DNA from: Ralstonia mannitolilytica | Lineage (GTDB): Bacteria; Pseudomonadota; Gammaproteobacteria; Burkholderiales; Burkholderiaceae | Assembly (NCBI RefSeq): GCF_905397375.1 | Contig: NZ_CAJPVG010000001.1 | Span: 1,054,001-1,118,000, forward strand | Direction of reading: 5' to 3' | Length of the DNA stretch: 64,000 nucleotides | In this document: piece by piece, positions 27,436 to 34,978 of the stretch | How positions within the stretch are numbered: the stretch's first letter is position 1 | How the letters are laid out: every line of letters begins with the position of its first letter | The notes under the pieces: generated by a model | What the model saw: the letters and a program-made list of their open reading frames with translations, nothing else | Told to the model about the DNA's origin: nothing | Databases searched by the model: none | Translations under genes and position numbers: made by a program

Positions 27436-28284
27436 TTACGGTGCGGCGACGGTGCGCTGCAGCTGCTCGCCGAGGCCGGCGATGCCCAATCGCATGGTCT
27501 GCCCGGGCTTGAGATAGACCGGGTTCGGCTTGATGCCCAGCCCCACGCCCGGCGGCGTGCCCGTCGAGATGACGTCGCCCGGCTGCAGGCTCATGCAGCG
27601 GCTCAGATACGCGACCAGCTTCGCCACGCCAAACACCATCGTCCGCGTGTTGCCGTTCTGGTAGCGGTGGCCGTCCACCTCGAGCCACAGGTCCAGCGCC
27701 TGCGGGTCGGGCACCTCGTCGCGCGTGACCAGCCACGGCCCAAGCGGGCCGAACGTGTCGAAGCCCTTGCCCTTGTCCCACTGGCCGCCGCGCTCGAGCT
27801 GCCATTCGCGCTCGGAAATGTCGTTGACGATGCAGTAGCCCGCCACGTAATCGAGCGCGTTGGCCTCGTCGATGTACTTGGCCGGCTTGCCGATCACCAC
27901 GCCGAGTTCGACTTCCCAGTCGGTCTTGACCGAGCCGCGCGGGATTTCGATGTCGTCGTTCGGGCCGCAGATGGCGCTGGTCCATTTGTTGAAGACGACG
28001 GGCTCGGTGGGGACGGCCAGGCCGGATTCCGCGGCGTGGTCGGCATAGTTCAGGCCGATGCAGACGAACTTGCCGACGCGCCCGACGCACGGGCCGATGC
28101 GCGGCTGCCCGCCGACCGCCGGCAGTGTCGATGGATCAACGTCGCGCAGCCTGGCGAGCGACGCATCCGACAGCACGTGGCCGGCAATGTCGTCGACGAT
28201 GCCCGACAGATCGCGAATGGTGCCCGAGGCATCGAGCAGGCCCGGTTTCTCTTCGCCCGGCGGGCCGAAGCGCAGCAGTTTCAT
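27436..28284 (-). CDS. Fumarylacetoacetate hydrolase family protein (diketo-deoxyfuconate hydrolase-like)
   Basis: This 282-residue FAH-fold hydrolase has the N-terminal cap MKLLRFGPPGEEKPGLLDASG and core CIGLNYADHAAESG, KTDWEVELGVVIG (metal ligands), GYCIVNDISEREWQ, and STGTPPGVGLG. The type resembles 2,4-diketo-3-deoxy-L-fuconate hydrolase and the misnamed ureidoglycolate-lyase group. The SDR remnant 30 bp upstream resembles 2-keto-3-deoxy-L-fuconate dehydrogenase, the preceding step in non-phosphorylated L-fucose breakdown, which supports that role. This gene itself looks intact, but its operon upstream is broken. Confidence 0.87.
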   Translation of the reverse strand: MKLLRFGPPGEEKPGLLDASGTIRDLSGIVDDIAGHVLSDASLARLRDVDPSTLPAVGGQPRIGPCVGRVGKFVCIGLNYADHAAESGLAVPTEPVVFNKWTSAICGPNDDIEIPRGSVKTDWEVELGVVIGKPAKYIDEANALDYVAGYCIVNDISEREWQLERGGQWDKGKGFDTFGPLGPWLVTRDEVPDPQALDLWLEVDGHRYQNGNTRTMVFGVAKLVAYLSRCMSLQPGDVISTGTPPGVGLGIKPNPVYLKPGQTMRLGIAGLGEQLQRTVAAP

Positions 28285-28314
28285 GGAAAGACTCGGAGTT
28301 GTGGTGGGAAGAAA

Positions 28315-29013
28315 TCAGTTGGACCAGCCGCCGTCGATCAGGTGAACCTGGCCAGTGGTGAAGGCGGCTTCGTCCGAAGCGAGGTAGGCGGCCAGCGCGG
28401 CAATCTCCTCTGGCTGCCCGAGGCGCCCCATCGGCTGGCGCGCAACGAACGCGGCTTCCACTTCAGCACGCGGCCTGCCTTGCGCGCGCGCCTGTTCGTC
28501 GATGCGCTGCGTCAGGGATGGCGATACGACGGTGCCCGGACAGATCGCGTTGCAGCGGATGCCGCGCGCCACAAAATCTGCGGCCACCGATTTGGTCAGC
28601 CCGATCACGGCCGCCTTCGATGCGCCGTACACGAAGCGGTTCGGCACGCCCTTGATGCTCGAGGCCGCGGATGACATGTTGATGATGCTGCCGCCGCCAT
28701 GCTCGAGCATGGCAGGCAGGAACGCGCGAATCGTCCGATACATCGACTTGACGTTGAGGTCGAACGAGAAATCCCACGCCTGCTCGTCGCATTCGAGCAC
28801 CGAGCCGGCGTGTACGAAGCCCGCGCAATTGAAGAGGATGTCGATGCCGCCAAGCTCGGCAGCGAGCGCATTGACCTGCCCGGTATCGCGCACGTCGAGG
28901 CGGTGGACCTCGAACGGCACATCGTTCAATGTATCGATGCGCAGGTCGGTGGCGATCACGCGCGCACCTTCGCGGGCAAAGCGCTCGGCGCAGGCGCGGC
29001 CGATGCCCTGCGC
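28315..29013 (-). pseudogene. 5'-truncated SDR dehydrogenase (2-keto-3-deoxy-L-fuconate dehydrogenase-like)
   Basis: The reading frame carries an almost complete SDR: QGIGRACAERFAREGARVIATDL, then DILFNCAGFVHAGSVLE, the catalytic FVYGASKAAVIGLTKS and ICPGTVVSPSLTQ. At its 5' end homology stops inside the cofactor loop. Only the second half of the T-G-x3-G-x-G motif remains (EAQGIG), and the first strand and start codon are missing, replaced at about 29010-29017 by aldo/keto reductase sequence of the opposite strand. A GTG at 28959 could restart translation, but such a product would lack the dinucleotide-binding loop. Probably non-functional unless the junction is an assembly error. Confidence 0.82.
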
Positions 29014-29014
29014 C

Positions 29015-29755
29015 TCGCGCTTTCACATCATGGACGGCGTCAAGGCGAGCCTGAAGCGCCTGCAGCTCGACCACATCGATCTCTACCAGATCCACGGCTT
29101 CGATCCGGCCACGCCCATCGAGGAGACCGTGCGTGCGCTCGACACGCTCGTGCAGCACGGGCACGTGCGCTACGTGGGCGTATCGAACTGGGCCGCATGG
29201 CAGATCGTCAAGGCGTTGGGCATTGCCGAGCGCCTCGGTTGCGCGCGCTTCGAAAGCCTGCAGGCCTACTACACGATCGCCGGCCGCGACCTCGAGCGCG
29301 AACTCGTGCCGATGCTCAAGAGCGAAGGGCTGGGGCTGATGGTGTGGAGCCCGCTGGCCGGCGGCCTGCTCAGCGGCAAGTACACGCGCGAACAGCATGG
29401 CGAACAGGACAGCCGCCGCAACAAGTTCGACTTCCCGCCCGTGGACCAGGCGCGGGCGTATACCTGTATCGACGCGATGCGTGTCATGGCCCGTGCGCGC
29501 GGTGTGTCCGTGGCGCAGATCGCCTTGGCGTGGCTGCTGCACCAGCGCGTGGTGACGAGCGTGATCGTCGGTGCCAAGAAGGTCGATCAGCTTGACGACA
29601 ACATCGCCGCGACCCAGGTGGAACTGACAACGGAAGAATTGGCGCAGCTCGATGAGGTCAGCAGGCTGCCCGCCGAGTACCCGGGCTGGATGCTGGAGCG
29701 CCAGGGTGAGTATCGCCGTGGTCAGCTCGCCGGGACGCGGCAGGGCGGGTGCTAA
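29015..29755 (+). pseudogene. 5'-truncated aldo/keto reductase
   Basis: About 246 residues of an aldo/keto reductase remain: SRFHIMDGVKASLKRL, then HIDLYQIHGFDPATPIEETV, YVGVSNWAAWQIVKAL, LQAYYTIAGRDLERELVPML, LMVWSPLAGGLLSGKY and the cofactor segment SVIVGAKKVDQLDDNIAA. Roughly the first 100 residues are gone. These would hold the catalytic Asp, Tyr and Lys of the tetrad; only the His of YQIHG survives. No start codon or ribosome site of its own is visible, and the frame simply runs back into the antisense of the SDR. It overlaps the end of the DUF2783 gene by 4 bp. Confidence 0.83.
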
Positions 29756-29961
29756 TCCGCTGCGCCCGCCGGCAGGGCCAGTCGCGCAGCCGCCAGCGCC
29801 TCCCGCAGCACCGCCATGTCGCCGATATGGTTCGCGAGCAGCAGGATCAGCTGCGCGTTGAGCATCGCGCTCTGCGCGTCGCTCAGCCCGCGGTGCGTGT
29901 CGATCAGCGCCTCATAGAAGTCGTCCGGGCGCGGCAGGTTGGGCTGGGTGTTCAACGGCAT
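29752..29961 (-). CDS. DUF2783 small protein
   Basis: This 69-residue helical protein contains NLPRPDDFYEALIDTHRGLSDAQSAMLNAQLILLLANHIGD, the conserved DUF2783 pattern. It begins 5 bp after the stop of the flavin hydroxylase gene. This pairing recurs with MhpA-type monooxygenases, so it may be a subunit, chaperone or stabiliser for that enzyme; this is inference from context. No transmembrane segment or metal motif is seen. Confidence 0.85.
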   Translation of the reverse strand: MPLNTQPNLPRPDDFYEALIDTHRGLSDAQSAMLNAQLILLLANHIGDMAVLREALAAARLALPAGAAD

Positions 29962-29966
29962 GGCGG

Positions 29967-31646
29967 TCAGGCGGTGGCTGTAGCGGGCGATGGCGTGGTG
30001 GCGTCGGCATGGCCCATGGCGCGGCGCATGGCGGCCGCGAGCTTGGCGGTATCGACGCTGCGCCAGCGTGCGCAGACGTGCTGGTCCGGGCGGATGAGGT
30101 ACAACGTGCCGGGCCGTGCGTCATAGCGTTGGGCGACCAGGCCGTCGATGTCTTCGAGCGCCGTGACGCCCGCCGACACCGTACCTGCGCCGCCGGCGGG
30201 AAAGATCGCCAGCGTGGGCACCGGCAACGCGTCGATGTGTTCTCCCGCGCGGCAGAAACGCAATGCCATGAAGCCGTCGCGCAGATGGCTGAGCAGCCAC
30301 GCGGCACGCCCGTCGCGCGTTCGCACCGGCGCGTCGAGCGCGACACTGCCGGGCACCAGCGCACATCCGAAGTCGGCGTCGTCGGGCGTGCTGAGCGGGG
30401 AGCCTTCCAGCACCGTTGGCGTTGAAAGCCGCCCGCTGTTGACCAGCGTGCGCGCAAACGGATAGTGCTTGGCCAGGCGCAGCGCGGCATCGCGAAAGAG
30501 GCGGCTGACGGCGCTCTTGGGCGTGATGAAATCGGTCGAGCGGGTGGAGTGGCGGATGTTGTCGTCGGCGGCGAATTCGCGCTCGGTGGCGTAGGTGTCG
30601 AGCAGCGTATCGGGCGCATCGCCGGCCAGCACCATGCGCAGTTTCCAGGCGAGGTTTTCGGCGTCCTGCAGGCCGCTGTTGGCGCCGCGCGCGCCGAATG
30701 GCGAGACGCGATGCGCCGCGTCGCCGATGAACAGCACGCGGCCGTGGCGGAAGCGGTCCATGCGCTCGCATGAGAACGTGTAGACGCTCACCCACTCGAG
30801 TTCGAAGTCGACGCCCTCGCCGAGCAGCGCGCGCACGCGCGGAATGACGCGCTCCGGCTGCTTCTCGGCCACCGGGTCGGCGTCCCAGCCGAGCTGGAAG
30901 TCGATGCGCCAGACGTTGTCGGGCTGGTGGTGCAGCAGCACCGACTGGTTCGGGTGGAACGGTGGGTCAAACCAGAACCAGCGCTCGCTCGGGAAGGGCG
31001 CTTCCATGCGCACGTCGGCGATCAGGAAGCGGTCTTTGAAGGTCTGGCCGTGGGCTTCGAGGCCCATCATGCGGCGCACCGGGCTGCGCGAGCCGTCGGC
31101 GGCGACCACGTATTGGGCGCGCTGGGTATAGGCGCCGTCGGGCGTCTCCACGGTGAGCGTCACGCCGTCCGCATCCTGCGTGAGGCCCGTCACCTTGTTC
31201 TTCCAGCGCAGCTCGATGTTCGGCAGCGCCAGTGCCCGCTCGACGAGGAACCCCTCGACGTAGTACTGCTGCAGGTTGATGAACGCCGGACGGCGGTGGC
31301 CGGTTTCCGGCAGAAGGTCGAAACTGTAGAGCAGCTCGTTCTTCAGGTAGACCTTGCCGACGTTCCAGCTCACGCCTTTGTCGACCATGCAGTCGCCGCA
31401 GCCCAGCCGGTCGAAGATCTCCAGGGAGCGTTTGGAGAAGCAGATCGCCCGCGAGCCGGTCGACAGCGTGCAATCGTCATCCAGCACAACGACGGCCACG
31501 CCTTGCTGCGCGAGGTCGATGGCTGTGGCCAGGCCCACCGGCCCTGCGCCGACGATGACGACGGGGCGGGCCCCGGCCGTGCAGCCGGGCTGCTGCTCCG
31601 CGCAAGGCGCGTACGTGAAGACGCGGTTCTGGAAATCGGGGTTCAT
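29967..31646 (-). CDS. MhpA-type FAD-dependent aromatic hydroxylase
   Basis: This 559-residue class A flavoprotein monooxygenase uses NAD(P)H and O2 to hydroxylate a phenolic ring. It shows the FAD GxGxxG at residues 33-38 (VIVGAGPVGLATA), YVVAADGSRSPVRRMMG (DG motif), and GDAAHRVSPFGARGANSGLQDAENLAWKL (GD motif), plus a C-terminal thioredoxin-like domain. MhpA, its closest named relative, hydroxylates 3-(3-hydroxyphenyl)propionate. Lying between the homogentisate genes and an MBL-fold gene, it could feed hydroxylated aromatics into that route, but the substrate is not determined by sequence. Confidence 0.9.
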   Translation of the reverse strand: MNPDFQNRVFTYAPCAEQQPGCTAGARPVVIVGAGPVGLATAIDLAQQGVAVVVLDDDCTLSTGSRAICFSKRSLEIFDRLGCGDCMVDKGVSWNVGKVYLKNELLYSFDLLPETGHRRPAFINLQQYYVEGFLVERALALPNIELRWKNKVTGLTQDADGVTLTVETPDGAYTQRAQYVVAADGSRSPVRRMMGLEAHGQTFKDRFLIADVRMEAPFPSERWFWFDPPFHPNQSVLLHHQPDNVWRIDFQLGWDADPVAEKQPERVIPRVRALLGEGVDFELEWVSVYTFSCERMDRFRHGRVLFIGDAAHRVSPFGARGANSGLQDAENLAWKLRMVLAGDAPDTLLDTYATEREFAADDNIRHSTRSTDFITPKSAVSRLFRDAALRLAKHYPFARTLVNSGRLSTPTVLEGSPLSTPDDADFGCALVPGSVALDAPVRTRDGRAAWLLSHLRDGFMALRFCRAGEHIDALPVPTLAIFPAGGAGTVSAGVTALEDIDGLVAQRYDARPGTLYLIRPDQHVCARWRSVDTAKLAAAMRRAMGHADATTPSPATATA

Positions 31647-31724
31647 GTCTCGCTCGCACCTGCGGCAGTCGTGGCCGCCGCTTTGTCGGTGGATATCGTG
31701 GTCGAAGAAAGACGCCGGGGCGGA

Positions 31725-32684
31725 TCAGCCCTGCAGCGCGGCCCACATCTCCTTGTCGCGCTCGGCCGTCCAGATGCGCGGGTGCTTGATGCCGCTGGCT
31801 TCGTCGTAGGCGCGCGTCACATCAAACGGCAGGCAATGCTCGTAGATGAAGACGTGGCCGAACTTCGGGTCCATGGCGGCGCGGGTGTGGGCCATGGCGG
31901 CTTTCAGGTCCATCTTCTGGGCGACGGCTTCCTTGCCGCGCTGGAGCAGCGTCGACACGAAGTCGCGCGTGTAGGCGAGGCCCTTGTCGACTTCCTGCGG
32001 GTTCAGCAGCGCCGGGCCGCGGCCGGGCACGAGTTTTTCGGCGCCCAGCGCACGCAGGGCGTCGAGCGTGGCGGGCCATTCTTCGAGTTGGGCATCGCCG
32101 CAGTAGCAGGCGGCGTCGTATTCGACCAGGTCGCCCGAGAACAGCACCTTTTGCGATGGAATCCACACGACCGTGTCGCCCTTCGTGTGGCCCGGGCCCA
32201 GGTGCAGGATTTTGACCTCGAGCTTGCCCAGGAACAGCGTGAGTTCGCGCTCGAACACCAGCGTCGGCCAGGTCAGGCCCGGCACGGTTTCAACGCCCGC
32301 GAACAGGCGCGGAAAGCGCTCGATCTCTGACTTCATATCGGCCTCGCCACGCTCGACGATCATCTCGTACGTGCCGCGGCTGGCGATGATGTTCTGCGCG
32401 CCCTCGGCAAAGTAGGCCGAGGCGCCCAGCACGCGCACCGCGTGGTAATGCGACAGCACGACGTGCTTGATCGGCTTGTCTGTGATGCCGCGGATGCGGG
32501 CGATCAGGTCTTGCGCCATCGCCGGCGTGGCGGTGGTGTCGACGATCAGCACCGCGTCGTCGCCGATGATGACGCCGGAGTTCGGGTCGCCCTCGGCGGT
32601 GTAGGCGTAGGCGTTGGGAGAGAGCTGCGTGAAGGTGACTTGTTTGGCCTCGAGGTCGGCCTGCGAGGCGAAGGCTTTGGCCAT
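31725..32684 (-). CDS. MBL-fold protein with degenerate metal motif
   Basis: This 319-residue protein has the metallo-beta-lactamase fold: GVIIGDDAVLIVDTTAT, the His loop near residue 79, HLGPGHTKGDTVVWIPSQKVLFSGDLVEY and a conserved C-terminal helical region. The canonical H-x-H-x-D-H is HYHAVR here, with Asp replaced by Val83 and the last His by Arg84, so one metal site should be lost. Lactone, thioester or flavodiiron-like roles are possible. A good site (CAGGAGTGACAG) precedes ATG 32684. It lies 78 bp upstream of the flavin hydroxylase on the same strand, probably in one operon, and is divergent from the IclR gene. Confidence 0.85.
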   Translation of the reverse strand: MAKAFASQADLEAKQVTFTQLSPNAYAYTAEGDPNSGVIIGDDAVLIVDTTATPAMAQDLIARIRGITDKPIKHVVLSHYHAVRVLGASAYFAEGAQNIIASRGTYEMIVERGEADMKSEIERFPRLFAGVETVPGLTWPTLVFERELTLFLGKLEVKILHLGPGHTKGDTVVWIPSQKVLFSGDLVEYDAACYCGDAQLEEWPATLDALRALGAEKLVPGRGPALLNPQEVDKGLAYTRDFVSTLLQRGKEAVAQKMDLKAAMAHTRAAMDPKFGHVFIYEHCLPFDVTRAYDEASGIKHPRIWTAERDKEMWAALQG

Positions 32685-32837
32685 TCTGTCACTCCTGGTG
32701 TAGTGGATTACGGTGGGTGGAATTTCTTCTGCGGCCGGCTGGTGCCTGCCGTGTACGGTGCAGCGCACGCCATGCAGCAAGGGCCGCGTGCAGCGAATCA
32801 TAGACCGGGCGGTCGGCAGTCGCGCCTAGGGTATACG

Positions 32838-32864
32838 AGAATTATGATTAGATTCATGATTTCT
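32838..32864. promoter_or_regulatory. AT-rich imperfect dyad between the MBL-fold and IclR genes
   Basis: In an otherwise GC-rich 268-bp divergent gap, AGAATTATGA (32838-32847) and TCATGATTTCT (32854-32864) form an imperfect inverted repeat with one bulged base. It lies about 90 bp ahead of the IclR start. It is a plausible operator or promoter region for the IclR regulator, but symmetry is imperfect. Confidence 0.35.
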
Positions 32865-32952
32865 ACAATGCGTAAGAACGACTGCGCGCCGCCAGGCGTG
32901 CGCGGCGTGCTACGCTCGCAGCACTTTGCCGGCCCGCCACGACGCCAAGAAC

Positions 32953-33837
32953 ATGGAGACCACTGAAGCAGCGAACGCCCCCCAACCCGATGGCGATGCG
33001 GATGACGCTCCGGCCAGCCGCGACCGCTCCGGCATCCAGTCCATCGAGGTCGGCTCCCATCTGCTGGTGGCGCTCACGCGGGCGATGCGCGCGATGGCCC
33101 TGGGTGATCTGGCGCGCGCCGCCGGCATGCATCCGTCCAAGGCGCACCGCTACCTGGTCAGCCTGCAGCGCGTCGGCGCGGTTTCGCAGGATCCGCTGAC
33201 CGGCCGCTATGAGCTCGGCCCCTTTGCACTGCGCCTGGGCTTGGCAAGCCTGAACCGAAGAGAAGCCATTGCGCTTGCACGGCCGCTGCTGGGCGGCCTT
33301 CGGGACCAGACCGGCCACACCATCGGCATTGCCGTCTGGAGCGATCGCGGGCCGACCGTGGTGCACTGGGAAAAGGCGGGCGGCGCGCCCGGTGTGAACC
33401 TGCGCATCGGCGATGTCATGCCGATGCTCAACTCCGCCACCGGCCGCCTGTTTGGCGCTTACCTGCCGATCGAGCAGACCTTGCCGCTGGTCGAGCGCGA
33501 ACTCCACGAGCGCGCCGCCGACGATCTGCCGGACCTGCCGCGCTCGCTCACCGACTACTACCGGCTGTGCGAAGAGATCCGTACCGAGGGCGCTTCATGG
33601 GTATCCGGTAGCCTGCTGCCTGGCGTAAGCGCGCTGTCGCTGCCGGTGTTCGGCATGCGGGGGCAACTGGCCCTGGTGCTGATCGCATTGAATCTGCATC
33701 CGCTGTTTCACGCGCAGCGCGGCGGCGAACTGGAGGCCACCCTGCGCGCATTCGTCAAGCGGCTGTCCACCTTGCTGCAGACGCCGCAGCCAGCGCGCAC
33801 CAAGGCCAGCGGGCGGCGCGAAAAGGCGGCGCCTTAG
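32953..33837 (+). CDS. IclR-family transcriptional regulator
   Basis: This 294-residue regulator has an N-terminal winged helix (ALGDLARAAGMHPSKAHRYLVSLQRVGAVSQDPLTGRYELG) and the C-terminal effector domain (MPMLNSATGRLFGAYLP, then ALSLPVFGMRGQLALVLIALN). IclR proteins bind small organic acids and control catabolic operons. It is divergent from the MBL-fold/flavin hydroxylase/DUF2783 operon and upstream of the ABC importer genes, so either is a possible target. ATG 32953 was chosen because it fits the family start; a TTG at 32926 is possible. A long N-terminal leader of about 30 residues precedes the HTH. Confidence 0.9.
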   Translation: METTEAANAPQPDGDADDAPASRDRSGIQSIEVGSHLLVALTRAMRAMALGDLARAAGMHPSKAHRYLVSLQRVGAVSQDPLTGRYELGPFALRLGLASLNRREAIALARPLLGGLRDQTGHTIGIAVWSDRGPTVVHWEKAGGAPGVNLRIGDVMPMLNSATGRLFGAYLPIEQTLPLVERELHERAADDLPDLPRSLTDYYRLCEEIRTEGASWVSGSLLPGVSALSLPVFGMRGQLALVLIALNLHPLFHAQRGGELEATLRAFVKRLSTLLQTPQPARTKASGRREKAAP

Positions 33838-33850
33838 GGTTCTCGCCAAT

Positions 33851-33884
33851 TTCACCCTGTCGTAAAAGATTTACCCTCTCGTAA
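33851..33884 (+). repeat. 15-bp direct repeat upstream of the ABC importer operon
   Basis: TTCACCCTGTCGTAA (33851-33865) and TTTACCCTCTCGTAA (33870-33884) differ at two positions and are spaced 19 bp start to start, close to two helical turns. They lie 38-71 bp before the permease start, where a promoter and operator are expected. A tandem protein-binding site is the simplest reading. Confidence 0.55.
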
Positions 33885-33921
33885 CTCGTGGCGCGCCACG
33901 ACCATCAGAGCAAGGAGACTC

Positions 33922-34974
33922 ATGGACTTGTCGATTGCCGCCATCCTGGCGCAAGACGGCGTGACATCGGGCGCGATCTACGCGCTGCTGGCGCTGGCGC
34001 TCGTGCTGGTGTTTTCCGTCACGCGCGTGATCTTCATCCCGCAGGGCGAATTCGTCGTGTATGGCGCGCTCACGCTGGCGGCCATCCAGGCGAACAAGGC
34101 GCCGCTGTCTGCGAGCATGCTCGTGACGCTCGGCGTGCTCACCTTCCTCGTCGAGATGGGCCGCACGCTGCTGCAGCCGGAGCTGCGTCTGCACGCGCTG
34201 CGCACGGGCGCCGTCTACGCGGGCAAGTATCTGGTCTTCCCGATCGCGGTGTATGCGGCGGCCGGCATGCTTGCGCCGATGCAGCTGCCGCAGGTCGTGC
34301 AGGTGGCGCTGGCGCTGCTGATCGTCATTCCGATGGGCCCGATGATCTACCGCCTGGCCTATGAGCCGCTGGCCGAGGCGAGCACGCTGGTGCTGCTGAT
34401 CGTCTCGGTGGGGGTGCACTTCGCGATGGTGGGCCTGGGCCTCGTGATGTTCGGCGCAGAGGGCTCGCGCACGGATGCGTTTTCCGATGCGCGATTCGAT
34501 CTGGGCGCGCTGTCGGTATCGGGCCAGAGCCTGTGGGTGGTGGCGGTATCGGCGCTGATGATCGCGGCGCTGTATTTCTATTTTGGCCGCACGGTGTCGG
34601 GCAAGGCGCTGCGCGCGACGGCGGTGAACCGGCTCGGCGCCCGGCTCGTCGGCATCGGCACCACGCAGGCGGGGCGCCTGGCCTTCACGCTGGCTGCGGC
34701 GCTGGGCGCGCTGTGCGGCATCCTCATCGCACCCATCACGACGGTGTACTACGAGTCGGGCTTCCTGATCGGCCTGAAGGGTTTCGTGGGTGCCATCGTG
34801 GGCGGGCTGGTGAGCTATCCGGTGGCGGCGCTGGGCGCGCTGCTGGTGGGGCTGCTGGAGTCGTATTCATCGTTCTGGGCGTCGGCGTTCAAGGAGGTGA
34901 TCGTGTTCACGCTCATCATCCCGGTGCTGCTGTGGCGATCGCTCACCACCAAGCATGTCGAGGAAGAGGAGTAA
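33922..34974 (+). CDS. LivH-type ABC permease
   Basis: This 350-residue inner-membrane permease belongs to the branched-chain amino acid (HAAT) ABC family. It begins with QDGVTSGAIYALLALALVLVFSVTRVIFIPQGEF, the LivH signature helix pair, and has about eight hydrophobic segments. The C-terminal part has GLKGFVGAIVGGLVSYPVAALGALLVGLLE, the EAA-like coupling region. AAGGAG lies upstream of the ATG. It is 4 bp from the permease/ATPase fusion gene and clearly in one operon. Relatives carry branched amino acids, urea, amides or aromatic acids, so the substrate is open. Confidence 0.9.
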   Translation: MDLSIAAILAQDGVTSGAIYALLALALVLVFSVTRVIFIPQGEFVVYGALTLAAIQANKAPLSASMLVTLGVLTFLVEMGRTLLQPELRLHALRTGAVYAGKYLVFPIAVYAAAGMLAPMQLPQVVQVALALLIVIPMGPMIYRLAYEPLAEASTLVLLIVSVGVHFAMVGLGLVMFGAEGSRTDAFSDARFDLGALSVSGQSLWVVAVSALMIAALYFYFGRTVSGKALRATAVNRLGARLVGIGTTQAGRLAFTLAAALGALCGILIAPITTVYYESGFLIGLKGFVGAIVGGLVSYPVAALGALLVGLLESYSSFWASAFKEVIVFTLIIPVLLWRSLTTKHVEEEE

Positions 34975-34978
34975 GCCG

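Noticed and set aside
27436..28284. Calling the FAH-family gene a second fumarylacetoacetase of the tyrosine pathway
   Set aside because: At 282 residues it belongs to the short FAH-family hydrolases; the true 423-residue fahA is at 21998, and its neighbour is a sugar-acid-type SDR.
28502..29014. Extension of the aldo/keto reductase frame upstream across the SDR, as if one long protein
   Set aside because: Before about 29015 the translation matches no reductase sequence and is antisense to conserved SDR codons, so the open frame is accidental.
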